From Aeromonas hydrophila subsp. hydrophila ATCC 7966 (GTDB lineage: Bacteria; Pseudomonadota; Gammaproteobacteria; Enterobacterales; Aeromonadaceae): a DNA stretch of 64,000 bases. A model generated the notes under the pieces. That model was not told where the DNA came from. It did no database searches and saw only the letters and a program-made list of their open reading frames with translations. A program made the translations under genes and the position numbers. Positions 1 through 8,824 of the stretch are shown piece after piece; the first letter of the stretch is position 1, and each line of letters opens with the position of its first letter. The stretch lies in NCBI RefSeq assembly GCF_000014805.1, contig NC_008570.1, positions 3,415,001-3,479,000 of the forward strand. The letters are read 5' to 3'.

Positions 1-1
1 C

Positions 2-1633
2 ACCCTGCTGCACGGTTTCATCATCGAGGGCACCACGCCGGCGCAATCCATTCCCCTCTTCATCACCCTGCTGCTGGTCACCCTCGGCAAGGCGGTGCTG
101 GCCTATGGCCGTGAAGTGGCCAGCTTCAAGGCTGGCAGCGCGGTGCGCCAGGCCATCCGCGAGCTGGTGCTCACCCGCCTCGGCCGGTTGGGACCGGCTT
201 ACATCCAGCGTCGACCGGCCGGCAGCTGGGCCAGCCTGCTGCTGGAGCAGATTGAAAACATGCAGGATTTCTTCTCCCGCTATCTGCCGCAGATGGCGAT
301 TGCTGTGTTCATTCCGGTGGTGATCCTGGTGGCCGTGTTCCCGGTCAACTGGGCCGCTGGCCTGATCCTGCTGGGCACGGCGCCCCTCATTCCCCTCTTC
401 ATGATCCTGGTAGGAGTCGGCGCCGCCGATGCCAACCGCCGCAACTTCCAGGCGCTGGCCCGTCTCTCCGGCCACTTCCTCGATCGCCTGAAGGGGCTGC
501 GTACTTTGCAGCTGTTCATGCGCACCCAGGCGGAAGGGGATGCCATTCGCGATGCGTCGGAAGATTTTCGCGAACGCACCATGGAGGTGCTGCGCCTTGC
601 CTTCCTCAGCACCGCCGTGCTGGAGTTCTTCGCCGCCCTCTCGGTGGCGCTGGTGGCCGTCTACTTCGGTTTCTCCTATATCGATCACCTGAACTTTGGC
701 CACTATGGCAGCAAGGTCACCCTCTTTACCGGCCTGTTCGTGCTGTTTCTGGCCCCCGAGTTCTACGCCCCGCTGCGTGAACTCGGCGCCCACTACCACG
801 CCAAGGCGCAGGCCATCGGCGCCGCCGAACAGCTGCTGGAGTTCCTCGAAGCCGAGGTGACGGAACCCGCCTCAGGCCATGCGCCGTTTCATGCCGACGC
901 CCCCATCAGGGTAGAAGCCAAAGGCCTTGAAGTGCTGAGCGCCGAGGGCAAGGTGCTGGTCGGTCCCATCGACTTCACCCTGGCGTCCGGCTCGCGCACC
1001 GCCCTCATCGGCATCAGCGGCGCCGGCAAGAGTTCGCTGGTCAACGCCCTGCTCGGCTTTGCCCCCTATCGCGGCGAGCTCAAGGTCAACGGCCAGGAGC
1101 TGGCCAGCCTCGACATGAGCCAGTGGCGCCGCCAGCTGGGCTGGCTCTCCCAGAACCCGCAGCTGTTCCATGCCTCGCTGCGCGACAACCTGTTGCTTGC
1201 CAACCCATCCGCCAGTGACAGCGAACTGGAGGAGGCCCTGAAACGGGCTCAGGCGTGGGAGTTTGCCATGGAGAAGGGGCTCGATTATGCGGTGGGGGAT
1301 CAGGCCGGCGGCCTCTCGGTCGGCCAGGCCCAGCGCCTAGCCCTGGCTCGTACCCTGCTCAAGTCCACCCAGCTGATGGTGCTGGACGAGCCGACCGCCA
1401 GCCTGGATCGCCACTCCGAGCGAGCCATCATGACCACGCTCGAACAAGCCGCAGCAGGCCAGACCCTGCTGATGATCACCCACCGCATCGACCAGCTCAC
1501 CAAGATGGACCAGATCCTGGTGCTAGAGCGTGGCAAGCTGGTGGAGCAGGGCAGCTTCCAGCAACTGAGTACCGCGCAGGGGCCGTTCGCCCGCCTGCTC
1601 TCCCAACGTAACGAGGGTTCTCTCGATGACTGA
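2..1633 (+). CDS. cydD: CydD, heterodimeric ABC exporter subunit (5' end cut by window)
   Basis: CydD pairs with CydC in an inner-membrane ABC exporter that moves glutathione/cysteine to the periplasm and is needed to assemble cytochrome bd oxidase. The frame is open from base 2, so roughly 45 N-terminal codons lie outside the window (family about 588 residues). The N-terminal part is the transmembrane domain. The C-terminal ATPase shows Walker A GISGAGKSS, a variant signature LSVGQAQR (Val in place of Gly) and Walker B LMVLDEPTASLD. The end overlaps the cydC start by 8 bases, indicating translational coupling. Confidence 0.95.
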   Translation, partial: TLLHGFIIEGTTPAQSIPLFITLLLVTLGKAVLAYGREVASFKAGSAVRQAIRELVLTRLGRLGPAYIQRRPAGSWASLLLEQIENMQDFFSRYLPQMAIAVFIPVVILVAVFPVNWAAGLILLGTAPLIPLFMILVGVGAADANRRNFQALARLSGHFLDRLKGLRTLQLFMRTQAEGDAIRDASEDFRERTMEVLRLAFLSTAVLEFFAALSVALVAVYFGFSYIDHLNFGHYGSKVTLFTGLFVLFLAPEFYAPLRELGAHYHAKAQAIGAAEQLLEFLEAEVTEPASGHAPFHADAPIRVEAKGLEVLSAEGKVLVGPIDFTLASGSRTALIGISGAGKSSLVNALLGFAPYRGELKVNGQELASLDMSQWRRQLGWLSQNPQLFHASLRDNLLLANPSASDSELEEALKRAQAWEFAMEKGLDYAVGDQAGGLSVGQAQRLALARTLLKSTQLMVLDEPTASLDRHSERAIMTTLEQAAAGQTLLMITHRIDQLTKMDQILVLERGKLVEQGSFQQLSTAQGPFARLLSQRNEGSLDD

Positions 1634-3371
1634 TCTCTTGCCGTTTCTGCGCCTCTATCGCCAGCACTGGCTGAGCCTCTCCCTCGGCCTGCTGCTGGCC
1701 CTGGTGACCCTGGTCGCCGGGATGGGACTGCTGTCGCTCTCCGGCTGGTTCCTCTCCGCCGCCGCCGTGGCGGGGATGGCGGTCGCCAGTCGCGACACCT
1801 TCAACTACATGACGCCGGCTGGCGGGGTACGCTTCTTCTCCATCATCCGCACTGCCGGCCGCTGGGGTGAGCGGGTGGTGAGCCACGACGCCACCTTCCG
1901 GGTGCTGACCCGGTTGCGGGTCTGGTTCTGGCAAAAGCTCTCGCCACTCTCCACCGGCGCCCTCGCAGGCTTTCGCCAGGCGGATCTGCTCAACCGGCTG
2001 GTGGCCGACATCGACGCCATGGACCACGTCTACCTGCGGCTGGTCACTCCCATCGGTGCGGCCTTGCTCAGCACCGCCGGTCTGGTGTTCTTCCTCTCGC
2101 TGTTCGATGCCGACCTGGCCCTGATACTGGGCGCCATCCTGCTGTTCGGCATGCTGGCCCTGCCGCTGGTGTTCTACTTCCTTGGCCGCCAGCCCGGTCG
2201 CCAGCTGATCGCCGAGAAGTCCAACCTGCGTACCCGTCTGGTGGACTATCTGGACGGCCAGGCCGAGCTGCAGATGTTTGCCGCCGCCCCCCGGGCGCGC
2301 GACGAACTGCAGCAGGCCGAACAGGCGCTGATCCAGGCCCAGGCCCGCATGGCCCGGGTGAGCGGGCTGGCCAACTGCTCGGTGCAACTGCTGAGCGGCT
2401 GGACCCTCACCCTGATGCTGTGGCTGGCCGGTCACGGGGTGGCAGGCGCCGCGCCGGACCCCATCACGGCACTGATGGTGTTCGCCACCCTGGCCAGCTT
2501 CGAGGCGCTGATGCCGCTGGCCGGTGCCTTCCAGCACCTCTCCACCAGCCTCACCTCGGCCCGCCGCCTCAACGAGATCCTGCAGGAGGCCAAGGCCCCC
2601 GAGTGGGGCCACGAAGAGCGCCACGCACCACAGGGAACGCTGCAGATAAGCGACCTCTACTTCAGCTACCCAGGCAACCCGCAGCCGGTGCTGCGCGGCT
2701 GCACCCTGCAGTTGCAGGCCGGCGAAAAACTGGCGCTGCTGGGCCAGACCGGCTGCGGCAAATCGACCCTGATGGGATTGCTGACCCGCGAATGGAACCC
2801 GCAGGCCGGCAAGATCCTGCTCGATGGCAAGCCGCTCACCGACTACAGCGAAGGGGCGCTGCGCGCCTCCCTCTCGGTGGTGAGCCAGCGGGTGCACCTG
2901 TTTGCCGATACCCTGCGCGGCAACCTCAAGCTGGCCGCCCCCCATGCCAGTGACGAGCAGCTGGTGCAGGTGCTGACCCAGGTCGGCCTCGCCAACCTGC
3001 TGGAAGATGACAACGGCCACAGCGACAGCGGGCTCGATGCCTGGCTGGGGGATGGCGGGCGGCCGCTCTCCGGTGGCGAGCGCCGCCGCATCGGCATCGC
3101 CCGCGCCCTGCTGCACGATGCGCCGCTCTGGCTGCTGGATGAGCCGACCGAGGGGCTCGACAGCCAGACCGAGCGGGAGATCATGGATCTGCTGTTCAAG
3201 CTGGGATCGGATCGCACCCTGCTGCTCATCTCCCACCGTTTGCTGGGGCTGGAGCAGATGGACCGGATCGCCCTGATGGAAGAGGGGCAGATCCGCCTCT
3301 GCGCCCCCCATCAGACGCTGCTGGCGGACGACTACTATCGCAGCCTGCATCAGCGGCTGGCGCCGGCCTGA
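1626..3371 (+). CDS. cydC: CydC, heterodimeric ABC exporter subunit
   Basis: This is the partner of CydD in the thiol exporter required for cytochrome bd maturation. It has 581 residues, close to the usual family size. The first ~310 residues form a six-helix membrane domain. The ATPase domain carries Walker A GQTGCGKST, a canonical signature LSGGERRRIGIARAL and Walker B LWLLDEPTEGLD, followed by the H-loop ISHRL. The ATG lies inside the end of cydD. A strong GC hairpin follows the stop codon. Confidence 0.96.
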   Translation: MTDLLPFLRLYRQHWLSLSLGLLLALVTLVAGMGLLSLSGWFLSAAAVAGMAVASRDTFNYMTPAGGVRFFSIIRTAGRWGERVVSHDATFRVLTRLRVWFWQKLSPLSTGALAGFRQADLLNRLVADIDAMDHVYLRLVTPIGAALLSTAGLVFFLSLFDADLALILGAILLFGMLALPLVFYFLGRQPGRQLIAEKSNLRTRLVDYLDGQAELQMFAAAPRARDELQQAEQALIQAQARMARVSGLANCSVQLLSGWTLTLMLWLAGHGVAGAAPDPITALMVFATLASFEALMPLAGAFQHLSTSLTSARRLNEILQEAKAPEWGHEERHAPQGTLQISDLYFSYPGNPQPVLRGCTLQLQAGEKLALLGQTGCGKSTLMGLLTREWNPQAGKILLDGKPLTDYSEGALRASLSVVSQRVHLFADTLRGNLKLAAPHASDEQLVQVLTQVGLANLLEDDNGHSDSGLDAWLGDGGRPLSGGERRRIGIARALLHDAPLWLLDEPTEGLDSQTEREIMDLLFKLGSDRTLLLISHRLLGLEQMDRIALMEEGQIRLCAPHQTLLADDYYRSLHQRLAPA

Positions 3372-3380
3372 TGAGCAACG

Positions 3381-3409
3381 AGAGAGGGGCGCCCGGTGCG
3401 CCCCTCTCT
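3381..3409 (+). terminator. hairpin after cydDC
   Basis: A 12-bp perfect stem (agagaggggcgc paired with gcgcccctctct) with a 5-base loop begins 9 bases after the cydC stop. No T-run follows, so it may be an mRNA-stabilising hairpin rather than an intrinsic terminator. Confidence 0.6.
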
Positions 3410-3513
3410 CATGACACCAGGCCAGTCATCTTTGCCGGCAGCGTGAAGCTGCACGGGCAACACACGGCCGGATCCTGGTCACACCCCGCCCATACGGCTA
3501 AAAATGGGGCTGG

Positions 3514-3540
3514 TCGACACCGTCGACTGGCCCCTATAAT
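3514..3540 (+). promoter_or_regulatory. candidate sigma-70 promoter for rcsF
   Basis: A perfect TATAAT lies at 3535-3540, with TCGACA 15 bases upstream as a poor -35. The predicted leader is about 80 bases before the rcsF ATG. The -10 is convincing; the -35 and the short spacer are weak. Confidence 0.4.
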
Positions 3541-3624
3541 GGCCCCTTCGTTATTCCACAAGATGCCGACATGGAGCGCCTGCGCCTTGCTACTGTCCTC
3601 ATCACCGACACAAGATACGAGACG

Positions 3625-3996
3625 ATGAAACGCCTGATCCTGATGATGCCCCTGATTGCCTCCGGCTGCGCCGACTTTGCCTTCAACAGCAATCTGGACA
3701 AAGAGAACTTCGACGAGTACTTCAAGCCGGGCAGCGTTCAGATCTATGAACAGGGCCAGCTGGCCGATCTCAACTACCTCTACCTCGGCACCGTCGAAGG
3801 GGAGTCCTGCCAGAGCGATGCCAAGCAGCCGATCCCCAACGCCGGCGAGGCCCGTACCCTGGCCCGCCGCCGCGTGGCCGACATGGGCGGCAACGGCGTC
3901 ACCTTCGACAAGTGCGCCGAATTCAGCGACACCCCGGGCTGCCTGAAGCAGGTGATCTGCTACGGCCAGGCGCTGAAAGTCGCCACCGAGAAATAA
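3625..3996 (+). CDS. rcsF: RcsF, outer-membrane lipoprotein sensor of the Rcs stress response
   Basis: RcsF senses envelope damage and activates the Rcs phosphorelay through IgaA. The 123-residue product starts with a lipoprotein signal (MKRLILMMPL, then the lipobox IASG-Cys). The globular part keeps the RcsF features: four cysteines able to form two disulfides (ESCQS, DKCAE, PGCLK, VICYG) and the MGGNGVTFD stretch. The ATG at 3625 was chosen because an 18-codon in-frame extension would bury the signal peptide. A DUF488 gene follows 22 bases downstream. Confidence 0.9.
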   Translation: MKRLILMMPLIASGCADFAFNSNLDKENFDEYFKPGSVQIYEQGQLADLNYLYLGTVEGESCQSDAKQPIPNAGEARTLARRRVADMGGNGVTFDKCAEFSDTPGCLKQVICYGQALKVATEK

Positions 3997-4018
3997 GCGT
4001 CAACTGCAAGGAGCCTGC

Positions 4019-4411
4019 ATGGCACTGGCCATCGTTCGCCTCGGCACGCCCCGCCTGCCCGACGAGGGACTGCGGATCGGCACCGTGCGTCGCCCGCCCC
4101 GCGGCGTGCCGAAAACCGAGTTTGCCAGCCAAGATTGGTACGACGTCTGGTTCCCCAATCTCGCCCCCAGCAACGACACCATGAAGCTGGGCCAGGCTGC
4201 CGAGACGCCCGCCCAGTGGAGCGCCTTCTGCAAACAGTACAAGGCCGAGCTGGCAACCCCGGCAGCCAGGCACGATCTGGCGCTGCTGGCCGCCCTCTCC
4301 CACACAACCAACCTGTCGGTGGGCTGTTACTGCGAGCAGGAGTCCCGCTGTCATCGCGCCATCTTGCGCGAGCAACTGACCGCCGCCGGCGCCGCCATGC
4401 GCACCGAGTAG
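4019..4411 (+). CDS. DUF488 family protein
   Basis: This 130-residue cytoplasmic protein belongs to DUF488, a small family of unknown function common in proteobacteria. Supporting motifs are the N-terminal RIGTVRRPPRGVPK, the central DVWFPNLAPS, and the C-terminal GCYCEQESRCHR, whose clustered Cys/His residues could bind metal. The start is supported by AAGGAG seven bases upstream. It probably shares the rcsF transcript. No function can be assigned from sequence alone. Confidence 0.8.
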   Translation: MALAIVRLGTPRLPDEGLRIGTVRRPPRGVPKTEFASQDWYDVWFPNLAPSNDTMKLGQAAETPAQWSAFCKQYKAELATPAARHDLALLAALSHTTNLSVGCYCEQESRCHRAILREQLTAAGAAMRTE

Positions 4412-4430
4412 CTACGCTCACGCCGAAAAG

Positions 4431-4460
4431 AAAAGGGCATCTCTCGATGCCCTTTTGCTT
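4431..4460 (+). terminator. bidirectional terminator between convergent genes
   Basis: The stem aaaagggcat/atgccctttt has a 5-base loop, with A-rich and T-rich flanks. It lies between the rightward DUF488 gene and the leftward SDR gene. Confidence 0.8.
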
Positions 4461-4481
4461 TGCTGCGGCACTTGCCGGCCT

Positions 4482-5462
4482 CTAGCGGACAAGCTGACGC
4501 AGCCGCGTCTCCTGCTCGGCCGTGATGCCAGCGGCCACCACAGCGTCCGGCGCGCCGGCCAGCCACTCGGCCACATCAGCCACTGTCTCCTCCAGCGGCC
4601 GAAAATTGAGGCCCTGCACAATGGCCGCCTCGGCGCTGATACGACCATAACCGGCATATTCGGGCTGCTCATTGGGCAACAGGGTCGGATAGCTCTGCCA
4701 GGGCTCCACCCCGGCGGCCAGCAGCGCGGGCCAGGGCGCCCACTCCGGCACGAGCGGGGTCGCAGGAGCCAGCCTGGCGGCCAGACGATCCACCCAGTCG
4801 TTCAGTGCGATACCGGGCTTGACCAGATTGAAGGTGCCGCTCAATTGCTGCTCGGCGGCCCGCAGCACGAACTCGGCGCAGTCGCGCACGTCCAGATATT
4901 GCAGCCGGTCTTCCCCCTGCCCCGGCAGCAGCCAGGGGCCGCCCTGCTGCACCCGCTTCACCCACCAGGCCAGCCGACCGGTGGGATCATGGGGGCCGCA
5001 CAAGACACCTGGGCGCAAGATGCAAAGCCGCTCGCCCCAACGGGCCCGATACGTGGCCTCGCACAGCACCTTGAGGGGGCCGTAATCCTCCGGCATCTCC
5101 CCCTCGGCAATCTCGTGCAGCGGCGCCGACTCGTCCTGCCCGGGCTGGGCGAAGTCCTGATAGACGCTGATGGTGGAGATGAAGATCAATCGCTCGCAGT
5201 GCCCGAGCAGGGCGGCCGAGAGGCTCGCCGCCTGTTCGGGACGATAGCAGCAAGTGTCGATGGCCAGATCCCAGCTTCCCTGATAGCGATGCAGCGGGGT
5301 CAGGTCCTGATCCCGGTCCCCCTGCAGCTGGCTGAGCTCGCGCCAGTCCGGGTGCTGGCGTCGGCCACGATTGAACAAGGTCACCTCGTGGCCCCAGTCC
5401 AGCGCCAGCGCAGTGAGATGGCGGCCCAAAAAACCGGTGCCGCCGATGATCAGCAGTTTCAT
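4482..5462 (-). CDS. NAD-dependent epimerase/dehydratase (extended SDR)
   Basis: This 326-residue cytoplasmic oxidoreductase has an N-terminal Rossmann motif GGTGFLGRHL and a mid-protein YGPLK, which fits the SDR YxxxK catalytic pair. A lone tryptophan-rich C-terminal half probably forms the substrate lobe. The start MKLLIIGG at 5462 was preferred to an upstream in-frame ATG because the Rossmann strand begins right at the N-terminus and AGGAGAGACAGG precedes it. Its substrate is unknown: it resembles the atypical SDRs annotated as reductases or RNA-binding epimerase-like proteins, and the neighbours give no hint. Confidence 0.8.
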   Translation of the reverse strand: MKLLIIGGTGFLGRHLTALALDWGHEVTLFNRGRRQHPDWRELSQLQGDRDQDLTPLHRYQGSWDLAIDTCCYRPEQAASLSAALLGHCERLIFISTISVYQDFAQPGQDESAPLHEIAEGEMPEDYGPLKVLCEATYRARWGERLCILRPGVLCGPHDPTGRLAWWVKRVQQGGPWLLPGQGEDRLQYLDVRDCAEFVLRAAEQQLSGTFNLVKPGIALNDWVDRLAARLAPATPLVPEWAPWPALLAAGVEPWQSYPTLLPNEQPEYAGYGRISAEAAIVQGLNFRPLEETVADVAEWLAGAPDAVVAAGITAEQETRLRQLVR

Positions 5463-5709
5463 CCCTGTCTCTCCTGTGCGGCGCGGCCCCTCTCCTGCGG
5501 TCACGCCGGTTGTAGCGAGCCGCCCTGCTGGCGGACGCGCCGTTCACTCATCCTGCGCCCACCCTACGCAACTTGGCGGCGCGATACAGCCCCGAAGCGG
5601 CCGGGATGGGAGCGGGATCACGGCAAGCAGACAGCCACCGGCCGGCGGGCAAGCCTGCGTTTTGAGGGCCGCTGTGCTACATTGCCGGGGTTTTCAGTCA
5701 GGATCCGCC

Positions 5710-6417
5710 ATGAAGTTCGAAATCGACACCCTGGGTATCATCCGTTCTCCCTACAAGGAGAAGTTCGCCATCCCGCGCCAGCCTGGTCTGGTCAAATCGG
5801 CCCGCGCCCGCCTCGAGCTGCGGCCTCCCTACGATCAGCCGGACGTACTGCGCGGCATCGAGCAATTCTCCCACCTCTGGCTCAGCTTCGTGTTTCACCA
5901 GACCATGGCGCAGGGCTGGCACCCGACGGTGCGCCCGCCGCGCCTGGGCGGCAACGAGCGGGTCGGGGTGTTCGCCACCCGCTCCACCTTTCGCCCCAAC
6001 CCGCTCGGCCTCTCGGTGGTCGAGCTGCACGGGGTCGGTCGTGAGCGCGGCAAACTCTGGCTCGAGCTGGGGGCGGTGGACCTGCTCGATGGCACTCCCA
6101 TCGTCGACATCAAGCCCTATATCCCGTATGCCGATAGCCTGCCGGATGCTCGCGGCGGGTTCGCCCCCGATGCCCCCACCCCGCCGCTGGCGGTGAATTT
6201 CAGCCCCGAGGCGGAACAGCAGCTGCAACCCTGGCTCAAGGCCCACCCCGAGCTGCGTCTGCTGGTGAGCGAAGTGCTGGCCCAGGATCCGCGCCCCGCC
6301 TACAAGAAGGGCAAGCCGGACGACAAGGAGTACGGCGTCAGGCTGTTTGACTGCAACGTACGCTTTCGCATCAGCGAGCCCAGTTGCCTGGTGCTCGCCA
6401 TCGAGCCGGCCCAGTGA
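5710..6417 (+). CDS. trmO: TrmO, tRNA (t6A37) N6-methyltransferase
   Basis: TrmO (formerly YaeB/TsaA) converts t6A37 to m6t6A37 in threonine tRNAs using SAM. The 235 residues match E. coli TrmO in length. Family motifs are GIIRSPYKEKFAIPRQPGL at the N-terminus, the RSTFRPNPLGLS loop near residue 95, and DGTPIVDIKPYIPYAD further on. The ATG at 5710 was chosen over a long upstream extension because homology starts there. It is probably a monocistronic gene with a terminator directly after it. Confidence 0.93.
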   Translation: MKFEIDTLGIIRSPYKEKFAIPRQPGLVKSARARLELRPPYDQPDVLRGIEQFSHLWLSFVFHQTMAQGWHPTVRPPRLGGNERVGVFATRSTFRPNPLGLSVVELHGVGRERGKLWLELGAVDLLDGTPIVDIKPYIPYADSLPDARGGFAPDAPTPPLAVNFSPEAEQQLQPWLKAHPELRLLVSEVLAQDPRPAYKKGKPDDKEYGVRLFDCNVRFRISEPSCLVLAIEPAQ

Positions 6418-6426
6418 GCCAGCCAT

Positions 6427-6456
6427 AAAAAAACCACCCGTTCGGGTGGTTTTTTG
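6427..6456 (+). terminator. intrinsic terminator after trmO (bidirectional)
   Basis: A perfect 8-bp stem aaccaccc/gggtggtt with a 4-base loop is flanked by A7 and T6. It also serves the leftward FabH-like gene that ends at 6481. Confidence 0.9.
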
Positions 6457-6480
6457 TTGCTTGCCGCGGCTAGGCCCCCC

Positions 6481-7602
6481 TTACAAACGGGTGAGCAGCA
6501 GGCTGCCGATGGAGTAACCGGCCCCGAACGAGCAGAGCACGCCGCGGGCCCCGGCGGGAAGGTCGCCGTTGTGGAGGTGGAACGCAATGATGGAACCGGC
6601 CGAGCTGGTGTTGCCGTAGCTGTCGAGAATGACCGGCGCCTCCTGCTGGCTGGCATCGTGACCGAGCAGCTTGCGGGCAATGAACTGGTTCATGGTGAGG
6701 TTGGCCTGATGGAGCCAAAGCCGGCTCAGGGAGTTTGCTGCCCAGCCCTGCTCGTCGAGCTGGCCGGCAATCTGGTCACACACCAGCGGCAGCACCTCCT
6801 TGAACACCTTGCGCCCCTGCTGGCGAAACAGCTTGTCATCGCCGTAGCGGGTGCGCGGACTGAGCCGGTTCAGGAAGCCGAAGTTGTTGCGGATGTTGTT
6901 GGAGTACTGGGTCACCAGCTTGCTGGCCACCAGTTGCCAGGGGTTGGCCACCTTGCAATCGGCCTCCCGCTCCAGCAGCATGGCGGTACAGGCGTCGCCG
7001 AAGATGAAGTGACTGTCCCGATCGCGGAAGTTGAGGTGCCCAGAGCAGATCTCCGGGTTGACCACCAGCGCCAATCGGGCGCTGCCGGCCGCCAGCATGT
7101 CTGCCGCCGTCTTGATGCCGAAGGTGGCAGAGGAGCAGGCCACGTTCATGTCAAACGCCATGCCGCTCGCCCCCAGATAGTGCTGCAGCTCGATGGAGAG
7201 AGCCGGATAGGGGCGCGGCATGTTGGAGGCGGCGACGATGACCAGATCGATCTCGCCTGGCTCGCGACCGGCGGCGATCAGCGCCTGCTCGGCGGCGGCC
7301 ACCGCCATCTCCACCATGATGGAGGGCTTGTCATCGGGTCGCTCGGGCAGCAGCGGCTGCATGATGTCGGGATCCAGCACCCCCTCCTTGCTCACCAGAT
7401 AACGGCTCTTGATGCCGGAGGCCTTCTCGATGAACTCGCTGCTCGAATGCTGCTTGGCGGGGAGCTGGCCGGCGTCGATGGCGGAGGCGTTCTCCTCGTT
7501 GTAGAGATCCACATACTGGTTGAAGGCGGCCACCAGTTCTTCATTGCTGACGGCAAAGGGAGGGGTATAGAGGCCTGAGCCACTGATCACGATAGAGGTC
7601 AT
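6481..7602 (-). CDS. beta-ketoacyl-ACP synthase III-like protein (FabH2 type)
   Basis: This 373-residue thiolase-fold condensing enzyme keeps the full KAS III triad: Cys in NVACSSATFG, His in WLHQANLTMN and Asn in LDSYGNTSSAG. That predicts acyl-CoA/malonyl-ACP condensation in the cytoplasm. It is about 50 residues longer than housekeeping FabH, owing to an insertion after the first strand (residues ~30-70). It is not in a fab cluster. Such second KAS III proteins are common in Vibrio and Aeromonas and may supply specialised acyl chains, but the substrate cannot be read here. Confidence 0.85.
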   Translation of the reverse strand: MTSIVISGSGLYTPPFAVSNEELVAAFNQYVDLYNEENASAIDAGQLPAKQHSSSEFIEKASGIKSRYLVSKEGVLDPDIMQPLLPERPDDKPSIMVEMAVAAAEQALIAAGREPGEIDLVIVAASNMPRPYPALSIELQHYLGASGMAFDMNVACSSATFGIKTAADMLAAGSARLALVVNPEICSGHLNFRDRDSHFIFGDACTAMLLEREADCKVANPWQLVASKLVTQYSNNIRNNFGFLNRLSPRTRYGDDKLFRQQGRKVFKEVLPLVCDQIAGQLDEQGWAANSLSRLWLHQANLTMNQFIARKLLGHDASQQEAPVILDSYGNTSSAGSIIAFHLHNGDLPAGARGVLCSFGAGYSIGSLLLTRL

Positions 7603-7657
7603 CTTTGCTCCTCGCCGGGTTCACTCCCGGCTTGTTGGTCTGTTCAGGTAGAGAGGG

Positions 7658-8821
7658 TCACAGCTGGTCGATGGCCGCAGCCAGACCCGCCAGGGTCAGC
7701 GGGTGCATGCGCCCGCCGATCAATTCGTTCATCAGCTTGATGGAGGGGTGCCAGAGCCACTCCCGGCGCGGGGTGGGGTTGATCCACACCAGCTTGGGAA
7801 AGTGCTGCTGCAGGCGGGCCAGCCACACCTGGCCGGCCTCCTCGTTCCAATACTCGACGCTGCCGCCGGGCCAGGTGATCTCGTAGGGGCCCATGGTGGC
7901 ATCCCCCACCAGGATCACCTTGTAATCGCTGCCGTAGGTACGCAGCAGACGCAGGGTATCGAAGCGCGCCTCGTGCCGGCGGGCGTTGTCCTGCCAGACG
8001 AAGTCGTAGAGACAGTTGTGAAAATAGAAGTACTCCAGATGCTTGAACTCGTGGCGCAGGGCCGAGAAGAGGCGCTGCACTTCGGCCACGTGGGCATCCA
8101 TGGAGCCCCCTACATCGAAGAAGACCAGCAGCTTGACCCCGTTGTGGCGCTCGGGTCTGAGCTTCACATCGAGCCAGCCCTGTCTGGCCGTGCTCTGGAT
8201 GGTGTCGTCGAGATCCAGCTCGTCGGGGTTGCCCTTGCGCACCCAGCGCCTGAGCTTGCGCAGCGCCAGCTGGATGGCCCGCTGTCCCAGCGGGGAATCA
8301 TCGCTGAAGTTGCGGTAATGCCTTGCCTCCCACACCTTGACCGCCTTGCCATGCTGGCCCTCTCCCCCCATGCGCACTCCTTCCGGGTGAAAACCGCCGT
8401 GGCCGAACGGGCTGCTGCCTCCCGTACCCACCCACTTGTTGCCGCCGGCGTGACGCTCCTTCTGCTCGCTTAACCGCTGGTTGAGGGTCGCCAGCAGCTG
8501 GTCGAGCCCGCCGAGGGATTTGAGCAACGCCTTCTCCTCGGCGCTCAATAGCCGCCCGAACTCCTGGCGCAGCCACTCCTCGGGCAGACTCTCCGGCAAC
8601 AGGGGGATGACGGCCAACCCCTCGTAATACTCGGCGAAGGCGCGATCGAAGCGATCGTAGTGGGCCTCGTCTTTCACCAGCAGGCAGCGGGAGAGCTGGT
8701 AGAACTCGTCCATGTCGAGGCTGGCCAGCCGGGCTGCCAGCGCCGCGTGCAAGTCCAGCAGTTCGCGCAGACTGCAGGGGAGCTTGTGGCGGCGCAGGTG
8801 AGTAAAGAAGTCGATCAGCAT
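7658..8821 (-). CDS. VWA domain protein (CoxE-like), MoxR partner
   Basis: This 387-residue cytoplasmic protein carries a von Willebrand A domain in its C-terminal half (from about residue 195). The MIDAS motif reads FFDVGGSMD, so the usual DxSxS is DxGxS and metal binding may be altered. The N-terminal half is helical and matches CoxE-like proteins. The start sits 3 bases beyond the stop of the MoxR ATPase gene, the classic arrangement in which a MoxR AAA+ chaperone and a VWA protein together assemble or insert cofactor into another complex. The client is not evident nearby. Confidence 0.88.
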   Translation of the reverse strand: MLIDFFTHLRRHKLPCSLRELLDLHAALAARLASLDMDEFYQLSRCLLVKDEAHYDRFDRAFAEYYEGLAVIPLLPESLPEEWLRQEFGRLLSAEEKALLKSLGGLDQLLATLNQRLSEQKERHAGGNKWVGTGGSSPFGHGGFHPEGVRMGGEGQHGKAVKVWEARHYRNFSDDSPLGQRAIQLALRKLRRWVRKGNPDELDLDDTIQSTARQGWLDVKLRPERHNGVKLLVFFDVGGSMDAHVAEVQRLFSALRHEFKHLEYFYFHNCLYDFVWQDNARRHEARFDTLRLLRTYGSDYKVILVGDATMGPYEITWPGGSVEYWNEEAGQVWLARLQQHFPKLVWINPTPRREWLWHPSIKLMNELIGGRMHPLTLAGLAAAIDQL

Positions 8822-8824
8822 GAG